In this document: positions 25,519 through 33,299 of the stretch, piece after piece
Position numbering within the stretch: position 1 is the stretch's first letter
Layout of the letters: each line of letters begins with the position of its first letter
Assembly (NCBI RefSeq): GCF_003362805.1
Contig: NZ_QNQT01000002.1
Location: 62,001 to 126,000 of the forward strand
Length of the DNA: 64,000 nt
DNA from: Neobacillus piezotolerans
GTDB taxonomy: Bacteria > Bacillota > Bacilli > Bacillales > Cytobacillaceae
Direction: 5' to 3'
Made by a program: the position numbers and the translations under genes
The notes under the pieces: generated by a model
Databases searched by the model: none
Told to the model about the DNA's origin: nothing
Seen by the model: only the letters and a program-made list of their open reading frames with translations

Positions 25519-25689
25519 CATAACAGCAAGAATGAAGATGAAATGGATATCGGGTTACTTGTTAGAATGGCTCCAATGCAATAGGAGGGAATAAAAGGAG
25601 CAAGATTCCGAACATATAGGGGCTGCATTGTTGAAATGAATTATTAGTTCTGGGCAAAACGCCCAAAATTTGTAATAAGCTTAAAGAAT
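25519..25689. repeat. Dispersed element copy B
   Basis: The core 25519-25596 matches 16261-16339, and the tail 25670-25689 matches 16380-16399; the middle differs and is longer here. It lies about 90 bases upstream of the membrane protein gene at 25781, same orientation as copy A upstream of adaA. Confidence 0.75.
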
Positions 25690-25780
25690 AGAGATTAAGA
25701 CGTCTTAGGCATACCGATATTTATATTCCAGAAGGTAGCATTATTTTGCCGGAAAATAGAGTAGCTTAGGAGTGGAAAAA

Positions 25781-26356
25781 ATGGAGAAACCCCATTATGT
25801 TCTAAAGGCAAATGAGGGAGTTTTAGTCCCAAAAAATGAAGACTCACCGCTTAGTAAACTTAAACTTCCTATATGGATTATTGTGGGTACAATTCTATTG
25901 GGTTCACTTATCTTCCAGGATAATCTGTTCAGTGAACTTTCATGGTCCTCAAGAATATTGCTAATCGCACTGGCGATAGGAGTAAGTTTTGCCGGCGGAA
26001 ATAAGAGAGTTGCTTCACCTTTTGAAATTCAGTTTTACGATTACTACCTAATTGTTTATCGTGACAAATATTATTACAGTAAAAGGGTTACAAGAAAAGA
26101 GCTTTATAAGTTCCTTTTCAAAGACATTACCAAATGCCAGTATAGAAGGGTTACCAAGCGGATTAATATTTTTGGCGATGTTGAAGCTATCTGGTATAAC
26201 TACAACAAAGATGGAAGTTTGCCTGAAAAACCGACTTACCATAGAATGGTTAAAAATGGAATATGTTATTTTTACACCTCTGAAGCCCCGGAAGTTGATT
26301 TTGTCGAAGAAATTGAAAACCACTCACCAATTAAGGTAGTTATAGATGATAATTAG
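25781..26356 (+). CDS. Small membrane protein, unknown function
   Basis: A 191-residue protein with two hydrophobic segments near residues 30-50 and 58-75, followed by a soluble C-terminal region rich in beta strands (PFEIQFYDYYLIVYRDKYYY...). That layout resembles membrane-bound PH-like proteins of Bacillus, but the family is not certain. The ATG at 25781 is used because TTAGGAG lies at proper distance; a GTG at 25772 overlaps that site. Upstream lies dispersed element copy B. No clear partner genes. Confidence 0.65.
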   Translation: MEKPHYVLKANEGVLVPKNEDSPLSKLKLPIWIIVGTILLGSLIFQDNLFSELSWSSRILLIALAIGVSFAGGNKRVASPFEIQFYDYYLIVYRDKYYYSKRVTRKELYKFLFKDITKCQYRRVTKRINIFGDVEAIWYNYNKDGSLPEKPTYHRMVKNGICYFYTSEAPEVDFVEEIENHSPIKVVIDDN

Positions 26357-26375
26357 GAGACTCAAATATCCCCGG

Positions 26376-26501
26376 GATATCCTGATTGATTTACCGGTTG
26401 TAATGTTTGAAAAGCTTATGGATATTGACCTTGGCGGGTTAAATTACATCGAGCAATACGTTGAGGGGAATCAGGTATGTTGGACACACTGGGACGGGTG
26501 A
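26376..26501 (+). pseudogene. Fragment of an MBL-fold hydrolase paralogue
   Basis: The 41-codon frame reads DILIDLPVVMFEKLMDIDLG...IEQYVEGNQV, which aligns without gaps to residues about 130-160 of the MBL protein encoded at 23677-24525 (DIKIILPDITFEKRVEIDLG...IVQYVGGDHA). DNA identity is also high around ATTGACCTTGGCGG. Neither end of the gene is present and a TGA closes it. It is a relic of a second copy. Confidence 0.75.
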
Positions 26502-26591
26502 TGGCGGGTCAAGCATGTTTGAAGAAGGAGGGAGTGGCTGTTCAAATAGCCTGTTGCTCCTTTTTTTATTTACGGGACTTGGTTTATGAAA

Positions 26592-26613
26592 ACCCCCTTC
26601 AAAAGAAGGGGGT
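26592..26613 (-). terminator. Terminator of the secreted-protein gene
   Basis: ACCCCCTTC (26592-26600) and GAAGGGGGT (26605-26613) form a perfect stem with a 4-base loop; on the minus strand it is followed by TTTTC. Confidence 0.8.
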
Positions 26614-26636
26614 CTAAACCACTAAAGGAGGTATGA

Positions 26637-27263
26637 CTATTTTAACTTTAAACCGCGGCCTTCAAGGTATGCCCTTACTGCATTTTCATAATTGACAACA
26701 TCTGATTTGGAAACATAATAATCAATGGTGTCATCGGCTATAAAAACTGGGAAAGTAGCTCCCTGGCCCATTAGTTGGGCAACATCAGAAATATAGTTGC
26801 CGTTCTTCCCGTATTTTGCCTGTATGGACGCTTCTTTTAATAATTTTGCAGCGATTGCTGGAGCGGCAGGGTAATCAGCAGTTACCTGTTGCGAAATCAG
26901 GACGGTTTCCGTGTCTTCAGCATAGTCATCTCTGTTAGGGTTCTTTTTGATTAATGTAACCTTGACTTTATATGTTCCTGGTTCAGTAATTGTCCAAGGC
27001 AGTGAAAAAGCAACATTATTTTTCTGTGCTGGCACAGTTACAGAATCACCAAAAGGATTTTCATTAATGTAAAGTTGTATTTCGGCGGCTACTGGATCTG
27101 AATTAGATGCTTTTCCCGTAATATTTATCGTTTGTGGGAAACTTGTAAAACTATATTCTTGAGCAAGTGGGTTTAGTTTGATTGTAAAATCAGCAAATGC
27201 CATAGTTGCCATACTAAGAATTAAAAGGATGGTAGAAAATAAAACAATACCTTTTCTTTTCAT
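26637..27263 (-). CDS. Secreted protein with Ig-like segment
   Basis: A 208-residue exported protein. A signal peptide (LFSTILLILSMATMAFA) ends near residue 24. Residues about 35-125 look like an immunoglobulin-type beta sandwich (INITGKASNSDPVAAEIQLYI, then WTITEPGTYKVKVTLIKK). The C-terminal part is helical (AIAAKLLKEASIQAKY, VNYENAVRAYLEGRGLK). AAGGAG precedes the ATG. Monocistronic, with its own terminator. No enzymatic motif; an extracellular binding or wall role is only a guess. Confidence 0.7.
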   Translation of the reverse strand: MKRKGIVLFSTILLILSMATMAFADFTIKLNPLAQEYSFTSFPQTINITGKASNSDPVAAEIQLYINENPFGDSVTVPAQKNNVAFSLPWTITEPGTYKVKVTLIKKNPNRDDYAEDTETVLISQQVTADYPAAPAIAAKLLKEASIQAKYGKNGNYISDVAQLMGQGATFPVFIADDTIDYYVSKSDVVNYENAVRAYLEGRGLKLK

Positions 27264-27606
27264 TTTTCAATTTCTCCTTTTTGGACAATTTTTGATAATG
27301 GAAATATAAGGCCTGGGTCGGAGTGCACAATAGATTGTTTTTTGTTGGGTTATTCCCCCTTTGTTAAAAAGAGATTAGTTCGTTCTATATAAAGGATAAG
27401 GCATTCTTTAAGTTAAACACAAGTTGAATTCCTCTCCTTTTTAATACATAAAAACACAAATAATAGGAACGATTTGGGGCGATAATAAAAAGAACCTCTA
27501 TTGGTGTCCTATAATTAAAGAATATGAAATCTTTCACTTATAATGTCGAACGGATACAGGGTTTAACATGAAACATCTCTCTGTTTAATCATGCAGCTGT
27601 CTATTT
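27264..27606. other. Intergenic region without supported gene
   Basis: 343 AT-rich bases between two minus-strand genes. No ORF, repeat or strong hairpin recognised; it presumably holds the promoter of the secreted-protein gene. Confidence 0.4.
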
Positions 27607-28068
27607 TCATTTCTCCCCATTTTCATATTCCGATAGCTCCAACACTAGTTTTTTAAGGTTTTTTAAGGAACGAGTTGTGTCCCTCTTTACTACAAACTTT
27701 ATGAGCCAATCAGGTGAGTACTTTGATTGATGTGAATCTAAAAGAAACCTTGTGAACATGCGTGTTCCGCCAGGGATGTCTTCCATGATCCAAGTCCCTC
27801 CACCAGTTGGTACTAAAGGAGGCGAGACACTCTCAATCTTGAGGATGGATTGGGTAGGAGGTTGAAATTTCAGGAACTTTGCTTTTCCTCTTGGCCTTAA
27901 AAAAAGCACTTTAAAATAGATGGTTACCTCAGCACCTATTTCCTGCGCTCCATGTACGATATATTTGGATATCCGGACGTCCCATTTATGGCGTACTAAC
28001 GGATCTTGAGCGACCATCCACACAAAATCCCTTGGCGCAGGAATATCAATTGAAAATTCGAATTTCAA
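27607..28068 (-). CDS. SRPBCC-family (START-like) protein
   Basis: A 153-residue protein with the helix-grip pattern of polyketide cyclase/dehydrase proteins: FEFSIDIPAPRDFVWMVAQD at the N-terminus, central strands (GAEVTIYFKVLFLRPRGKAKF) and the long C-terminal helix RDTTRSLKNLKKLVLELS. Members bind small hydrophobic ligands; ligand unknown. The start is TTG at 28068 with GGGAGTG upstream. Stand-alone gene. Confidence 0.75.
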   Translation of the reverse strand: MKFEFSIDIPAPRDFVWMVAQDPLVRHKWDVRISKYIVHGAQEIGAEVTIYFKVLFLRPRGKAKFLKFQPPTQSILKIESVSPPLVPTGGGTWIMEDIPGGTRMFTRFLLDSHQSKYSPDWLIKFVVKRDTTRSLKNLKKLVLELSEYENGEK

Positions 28069-28277
28069 GCTATCACTCCCAAGCCCTTATATATTTTTGA
28101 AAATATAGTGCCTAAGGAATAAGCCTCGAAGATTTTCAATAATGTCCTAACAGTTGTCAATTTCCTTTCCTGAACTATTGCCCCTTGGTATATTCTTACG
28201 TTCTATGATTTATCGACATGAAAAGGGGGCGAGGTAGTACTGTTTTTTGCGGTTTATATTAGGTTATCTTGCAAGAA

Positions 28278-28318
28278 AAAAGGATATCTGTCCCCAGTCA
28301 TGGACAAAATATCCTTTT
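28278..28318. terminator. Hairpin before the His-rich protein gene end
   Basis: AAAAGGATAT (28278-28287) pairs with ATATCCTTTT (28309-28318). On the minus strand it follows the stop of the 28362-29057 gene and is succeeded by T-rich sequence. Confidence 0.7.
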
Positions 28319-28361
28319 CTATTTTTAATCCGAGTAAGAAATCTCCACGGTTTTATTACTA

Positions 28362-29057
28362 TTAATGTGGTGGAATATCACCTGGAATAGCGTCTCGGGC
28401 ATCTGGTGTTATGAAATAATGATGGATGTCATAATGAGGAACTTCATATCCTTCATGGCCATGTTCTTGAAATTCGATATTGGTATGATTAATTGAAGGT
28501 GAAGGCAGCCCTTTCATACCATCTAAATCGACTATACTTTCCCCCTTAGTAAACACTTCTTGTGCAGGCATTTGCTCGATAAACACCAGCTTTCCTTTTT
28601 CAACCCCGTAAATAGGCCCCAATGGCATCGTCGATGGAATAGCCCAATGTTCGCCCATTTTCGGCACACTTGGAGTAAGCTTGATTACACCCTTTGGCAA
28701 GACCAGTAAATAAACAGAACCGTCTTCTTTGGTTGTCATTGCTGTATAACCGGCAGCTTCGACTGCTTTAGCTAAATCATCAAATGAAGCAACATAGCCT
28801 TCTTTGAAGTTGATAATATTGATTGTTTGGTTTTCAAATGCAACTGTTTTTTTGTTGTGATTGATTGTATAGGCCTGGTTTAATGTTCCGAAAAACGCTT
28901 CGACATCTACAAAAACGTCTCCTTTTTTCTGATAGTTATAAGGTGAATACACCTTCACCCCGTTGATTTCTATTTTTGGTGAAGGTGAGGAGGCACTAAC
29001 GGAAAAAACAACGACCAGGGACAAAACGAGAAACAAACCGGCAAAAATTTTCTTCAT
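28362..29057 (-). CDS. Secreted protein: amine-oxidase-like N domain plus His-rich C-terminus
   Basis: A 231-residue exported protein. The signal peptide (IFAGLFLVLSLVVVFSVSAS) is at residues 4-23. Residues about 28-95 resemble the copper-amine-oxidase N-terminal-like stalk domain (EINGVKVYSPYNYQKKGDVF). The C-terminal half (about 125-231) has GEHWAIP, GPIYGVEKGKLVFIEQMP and the histidine-rich HGHEGYEVPHYDIHHYF, which resembles the DUF5602/TTHB210-like group; this assignment is from memory. The histidines suggest metal binding. The start at 29057 has GGAGGGG upstream; a longer open frame to 29195 lacks a ribosome site. Confidence 0.7.
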   Translation of the reverse strand: MKKIFAGLFLVLSLVVVFSVSASSPSPKIEINGVKVYSPYNYQKKGDVFVDVEAFFGTLNQAYTINHNKKTVAFENQTINIINFKEGYVASFDDLAKAVEAAGYTAMTTKEDGSVYLLVLPKGVIKLTPSVPKMGEHWAIPSTMPLGPIYGVEKGKLVFIEQMPAQEVFTKGESIVDLDGMKGLPSPSINHTNIEFQEHGHEGYEVPHYDIHHYFITPDARDAIPGDIPPH

Positions 29058-29219
29058 TTTAACAATTCCCCTCCAAAATAATATTAAGAACAGAGTGACG
29101 TTCTTAATAAAGATAAAACATTTATCATTAAGAGAACAACAAGAAGTTCTCGACACTTTATTTTGCAGAATCATCATATGGTAGTTCAATGTCACATTAA
29201 GGAAGTTACTATACTAAAA

Positions 29220-29281
29220 AGTGCCAGGTCCCTTATTTTGCCGATTCTTTCGACAAAATTCGGGTGGTGCCTGGCACTGTT
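29220..29281. repeat. Dispersed palindromic repeat, copy 2
   Basis: The ends AGTGCCAGG and CCTGGCACT are inverted. The core TTTTGCCGAT...TTCGACA...ATTCGGG and the terminal GGCACTGTT match copy 1 at 2139-2200. Stem bases differ between copies in compensating pairs (GTGACAGG against GTGCCTGG), which suggests the fold is maintained. Confidence 0.7.
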
Positions 29282-29322
29282 CGTATTTTGCACTGCCTTA
29301 AAAAGAGTGGAAAAATTTTAAA

Positions 29323-29351
29323 TTGACTGAACTGTGTAATTATAATATTAT
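29323..29351 (+). promoter_or_regulatory. Sigma-A promoter of the permease/M20 operon
   Basis: TTGACT (29323-29328), 17 bases, TATTAT (29346-29351). It is about 65 bases before the permease start and is the best vegetative promoter match of this part. Confidence 0.6.
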
Positions 29352-29417
29352 TCTAATATTATATTATTTTTCGCAAGACGAAATATTTTAACTTCTTAGA
29401 GAAAGCGAAGTGAGTTT

Positions 29418-30626
29418 ATGTCACAAATGTTGGCACTTGTTATTATTGTAGGCATCCTGTTGATAGGGGACTTAGTTGCGGTACGGACGAAAGCATGGGT
29501 TCCATCCATGTTTGTGTGTGCCGTTCTATTTCTAGCTGGTTTTTGGACGTTTTTTCCGAAAGACATCGTATCCATAGCTGGTGTACCGCCGGTTGTTGCT
29601 ACCATGATGATGTATTTGCTTATTACTAACATGGGTACATTGTTATCCTTGAAAGAATTGAAAAATCAGTGGAAGACCATTGTTATCGCCCTTTTTGGAA
29701 TCCTTGGTATTATCTCTATTTTAATGACGATTGGAAGTCTAATGTTCGGTTTTGAGACAGTAGTCGTCGCGATACCACCATTAGTTGGGGGAGTAGTATC
29801 CGCACTTATCATGTCGGAAGGTGCAAAGGAAGCAGGCCTTGTTTCGCTTTCTGTTTTTGCCATCGTCATCTATGTTGTGCAGGGGTTTGCTGGTTATCCA
29901 ATCACCTCCATCGTATTGAAAAAAGAAGGGCACAGGCTGTTAAAACTGTATCGCAGCGGTCAAATTGCGGGCAACAAGGAACAGGAAACCGCACAGTCAG
30001 AGTCGGCAGCTCCTCGAGCCACAGCCCAACCGGAGCTTAAACTATTTAAAAACTTGCCAGAAAAATACAACACAGATTTCTTCAAGCTCTTTAGGCTAGC
30101 ATTCGTTGCTTTTCTTGCCTACCTCGTTTCAGCCTTGGCAGCACCGGTTGTTTCCATCAGTCCGTTCGTTCTATGTTTGCTTTTTGGGGTAATCGCCTCA
30201 AGCGCCGGATTTTTGGAAAGACAAGTATTGCAAAAAGCCAATGGTTTCGGAATGGCACTAATGGTCCTGATGCTGTTTATTTTTGACGGCCTGAAACAAG
30301 CGACGCCTAGTATGATGGTGGAGATTCTATATCCCCTGATCGGGTCAATTATTCTGGCCGTTATCGGGATGTATATTTTCTCCTATATCGCCGGAAAAAT
30401 GTTGAAAATGAGCAAACATATGGCGTTTGCTGTTTCACTAACTGCCTTATATGGATTCCCAGCCGACTATATTATTACCAACGAAGTTATTAAGTCGTTA
30501 ACGGATGATGAAAAAGAAAGAGAAATGCTGACAAGCCATATGCTGCCTCCGATGCTGGTCGGTGGTTTCATAACCGTTACGATTGTATCCGTTATCCTGG
30601 CAGGTATCTTTGTTGGATTCTTGTAA
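29418..30626 (+). CDS. Putative GltS-like permease
   Basis: Membrane protein of 402 residues with about ten hydrophobic segments in two halves separated by a charged loop (about residues 185-220, QIAGNKEQETAQSESAAPRA). The layout and glycine-rich helices (IPPLVGGVVSALIMSEGAKEAG) recall ESS/GltS-type or related organic-anion carriers, without a decisive motif. It starts at the first ATG of the frame. It is followed after 18 bases by an M20 amidohydrolase, then another, so it is probably the uptake system for an acylated or carbamoylated amino-acid compound that these enzymes cleave (context inference). Confidence 0.65.
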   Translation: MSQMLALVIIVGILLIGDLVAVRTKAWVPSMFVCAVLFLAGFWTFFPKDIVSIAGVPPVVATMMMYLLITNMGTLLSLKELKNQWKTIVIALFGILGIISILMTIGSLMFGFETVVVAIPPLVGGVVSALIMSEGAKEAGLVSLSVFAIVIYVVQGFAGYPITSIVLKKEGHRLLKLYRSGQIAGNKEQETAQSESAAPRATAQPELKLFKNLPEKYNTDFFKLFRLAFVAFLAYLVSALAAPVVSISPFVLCLLFGVIASSAGFLERQVLQKANGFGMALMVLMLFIFDGLKQATPSMMVEILYPLIGSIILAVIGMYIFSYIAGKMLKMSKHMAFAVSLTALYGFPADYIITNEVIKSLTDDEKEREMLTSHMLPPMLVGGFITVTIVSVILAGIFVGFL

Positions 30627-30644
30627 TGAGTGGAGGGGAAAACA

Positions 30645-31874
30645 TTGAGCGGCTTAAAGGAACGAATTGAAAAACAAATCGAAGCCCTTAGCCAATTCAC
30701 GGCCACACCGGGCAAGGGGACAACCCGGCTGACTTATAGCAAAGAGGACCTGCAGGCGCGAAAATTTATTAAGGAAAAAATGTGGGAATATGGTCTTGAG
30801 GTTAGAGAAGACGGCTTTGGCAATATTTTTGGCAGGCTGGAAGGCACATTAAAGGATGCGCCAAGTGTTCTGATCGGTTCCCATTTTGATTCGGTACCAA
30901 ACGGCGGGTCCTACGATGGCCCTGCCGGAGTGGTGGCCGCACTCGAGGTCGCTCATTCCTTTTTTAAAAATAACCTTAAACCCAAGTATCCATTAGAAGT
31001 AGTTGCCCTGATAGAAGAAGAGGGTTCCAGATTTGGCGGCGGCCTGATGGGCTCAAGAGGAATCGTTGGCCTGTTGAATGAAGAGGAATTTATAAGTTTA
31101 AAAGATCAAGATGGAATTACAACGGCGGAGGCGATGAAGAGTATCGGCCTTGACCCATCTCTTCCGAAAAAAAGAGATCCCAAAACAATAAAAGCCTTCC
31201 TGGAATTACACATTGAACAAGGACCGATTCTAGAAGAAAAGGGTATTCCAATTGGAATGGTGGAAGCCATTGTAGGATTGACCCAACTGGAGGTTACTGT
31301 TGAAGGGCAGGCAGGACATGCGGGCACCACCCCGATGAACCGCAGGTCCGATGCGTTAGTTGCGGCAGCCAACATGATTGCCCGGTTCCCGGAAATCGCC
31401 TCTGATGAAGGGGAAGGAACCGTCATCACAACCGGCCGCTTGAACGTATGGCCAAACGGAGCGAATGTGATTCCGGATAGGATCGTTTTTACCGTTGATA
31501 TACGTTCAGGAAAAGAAGAACGGGTTCTTGATGCGGTCGAGAAAGTAATCAGATGGATCGAATCCTATAATGGAAATGGAATCAAGACATCCATCCAGCA
31601 GCAATTATATATGCCGCCCAAGGCAATGAATCAAGAAATTCTTTCTCTTTTTAAAGAAAAGTGCAATGAAATGAATCTTCCGTACTGTTCGTTAAACAGC
31701 GGTGCTGGCCATGATGCCATGGTTATTTCCGATGTAACCGATGTAGCCATGTTGTTCATTCCAAGTAAAGATGGCCTCAGCCATTGTCCGGAAGAATGGT
31801 CGGATGCCGGGGATATTGCAAAAGCTACAGAGATTTTATATGAAACAGCAAAGACATTAACGGAGGCGGAATAG
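30645..31874 (+). CDS. M20 Zn-dependent hydrolase (allantoate / N-carbamoyl-amino-acid type)
   Basis: A 409-residue cytosolic metallohydrolase of the hydantoinase/carbamoylase branch of M20. Metal-site motifs are GSHFDSVPNGGSYDGPAG (about residues 79-96), EEEGSRFGGGLMGSRG (about 123-138) and LELHIEQGPILE, then GQAGHAGTTPMNRRSDAL in the dimerisation domain. These fit allantoate amidohydrolase, ureidoglycolate hydrolase or N-carbamoyl-L-amino acid hydrolase. The TTG at 30645 is chosen as start since GGAGGGG precedes it by 6 bases; a GTG at 30630 overlaps the ribosome site. Second gene of the permease operon. The exact substrate is not determined. Confidence 0.82.
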   Translation: MSGLKERIEKQIEALSQFTATPGKGTTRLTYSKEDLQARKFIKEKMWEYGLEVREDGFGNIFGRLEGTLKDAPSVLIGSHFDSVPNGGSYDGPAGVVAALEVAHSFFKNNLKPKYPLEVVALIEEEGSRFGGGLMGSRGIVGLLNEEEFISLKDQDGITTAEAMKSIGLDPSLPKKRDPKTIKAFLELHIEQGPILEEKGIPIGMVEAIVGLTQLEVTVEGQAGHAGTTPMNRRSDALVAAANMIARFPEIASDEGEGTVITTGRLNVWPNGANVIPDRIVFTVDIRSGKEERVLDAVEKVIRWIESYNGNGIKTSIQQQLYMPPKAMNQEILSLFKEKCNEMNLPYCSLNSGAGHDAMVISDVTDVAMLFIPSKDGLSHCPEEWSDAGDIAKATEILYETAKTLTEAE

Positions 31875-31876
31875 AC

Positions 31877-33052
31877 ATGATTCATGCAAAAATCAAGGAA
31901 GCAATTCAAGCGTACAATGACGAACTAGTCGAGTTGCGCAGAAAGTTTCACAGTGAACCCGAGTTATCTTTTGAAGAATATAAGACAACAGCCTTTGTTT
32001 GTGGGTACCTTGAGAAACTGGGGATCTCCTACCGGAAGACCGAACCAACAGGGGTTATAGCAACCATTGAAGGCGGAAAGCAAGGCAAGACTGTTGGATT
32101 GCGCGCCGATATGGATGCCTTGACTGTTGAAGAATTAAATAAAGACCTTCCATACGCATCAAAAGAAGAAGGAAAAATGCATGCATGCGGACATGATGCC
32201 CATATGGCGATGCTGCTGATTGCCGCTAAAGCATTAAATGATTGTAAAGAAGAGTTGCCGGGCAATGTCCGGTTGATTTTCCAACCGGCAGAGGAAGTAG
32301 CGGCCGGAGCGAAAGTCATGGTGAAACAGGGAGCTATGGACGGAGTGGATAATGTGTTCGGCATCCATATTTGGTCCCAACTGCCGACAGGGACCGTTTC
32401 TTGTACCCCAGGACCATCCTTTGCATCCGCGGACCTTTTCACAGTAATGTTTAAGGGGAGGGGCGGCCATGGCGCGATGCCACAGGCTTGCATTGATGCG
32501 GCGGTTGTTGCTTCATCATTCGTAATGAATGTTCAATCCGTCGTGTCACGGACCGTTGACCCGCTACAGCCAGCTGTGCTGACGGTTGGAAAAATGGTAG
32601 TCGGAACACGGTTCAATGTTATTGCTGAAAATGCGGTTATTGAGGGAACAGTACGCTGTTTCGACCCGGCAGTGAGAGACCATATCGAGCAGCAGCTTAG
32701 CCAATATGCGGAACAAGTCGCCGCAGTATACGGAGCAACAGCGAAAGTAGAATACAAGCGTGGTACACAGGCAGTCATCAATGATGAAGACAGTGCAAAA
32801 CTCGTTCAACAAACAGCCGCCGCAGCATTTGGAGCGGGGGTCATCCGTCATGAAAAGCCAACCATGGGCGGCGAGGACTTTAGCGAGTACATGATGGAAG
32901 CCCCCGGAAGCTTCGCGCTCGTAGGCAGCGGCAACCCTGAAAAAGACACACAATGGGCACACCACCACGGCAAATTCAACGTCGATGAAGACGCCCTCGC
33001 AACTGGTGCAGAACTCTACGCCCAATACGCCTGGGCATACTTAAACAAATAG
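31877..33052 (+). CDS. M20D amidohydrolase (N-acyl-amino-acid / IAA-amino-acid hydrolase type)
   Basis: A 391-residue member of M20D. Motifs: LRADMDALTVEE (about residues 77-88), HACGHDAHMAML (about 101-112), FQPAEEVAAGAK (catalytic Glu and metal ligand) and GGHGAMP in the lid domain, with GGEDFSEYM near the C-terminus. It likely deacylates N-acyl amino acids. GGAGGCGG precedes the ATG at 31877 and it starts two bases after the preceding stop, so the three genes form one operon. It is similar to the minus-strand M20D gene at 33300-34487 but clearly diverged from it. Confidence 0.85.
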   Translation: MIHAKIKEAIQAYNDELVELRRKFHSEPELSFEEYKTTAFVCGYLEKLGISYRKTEPTGVIATIEGGKQGKTVGLRADMDALTVEELNKDLPYASKEEGKMHACGHDAHMAMLLIAAKALNDCKEELPGNVRLIFQPAEEVAAGAKVMVKQGAMDGVDNVFGIHIWSQLPTGTVSCTPGPSFASADLFTVMFKGRGGHGAMPQACIDAAVVASSFVMNVQSVVSRTVDPLQPAVLTVGKMVVGTRFNVIAENAVIEGTVRCFDPAVRDHIEQQLSQYAEQVAAVYGATAKVEYKRGTQAVINDEDSAKLVQQTAAAAFGAGVIRHEKPTMGGEDFSEYMMEAPGSFALVGSGNPEKDTQWAHHHGKFNVDEDALATGAELYAQYAWAYLNK

Positions 33053-33166
33053 AAATCATCTTAAGAGATGGCAGATAAAGAGGCGGATAACAATAAAGGT
33101 TGACGGCAAGGGAGTTGTGAAGAAAAGCCCCGATGTTGGCAAAATCCATCATAAGATGATACAAAG

Positions 33167-33218
33167 GTGAAGCCCAATTAGCATTTTATTTTAGCTAATT
33201 TAGGCTTCACTTTTTTTT
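33167..33218. terminator. Terminator of the permease/M20 operon
   Basis: GTGAAGCC...AATTAGC pairs with GCTAATT..GGCTTCAC (ending at 33210), followed by eight T. It lies between convergent M20 genes. Confidence 0.85.
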
Positions 33219-33299
33219 GAGGGGGACTTCCACCTTATATCATTTTTTCCTTTATGTATTCCAACATTCTTTTCGTAATACCTTCCTTTCTCTTAGCAC

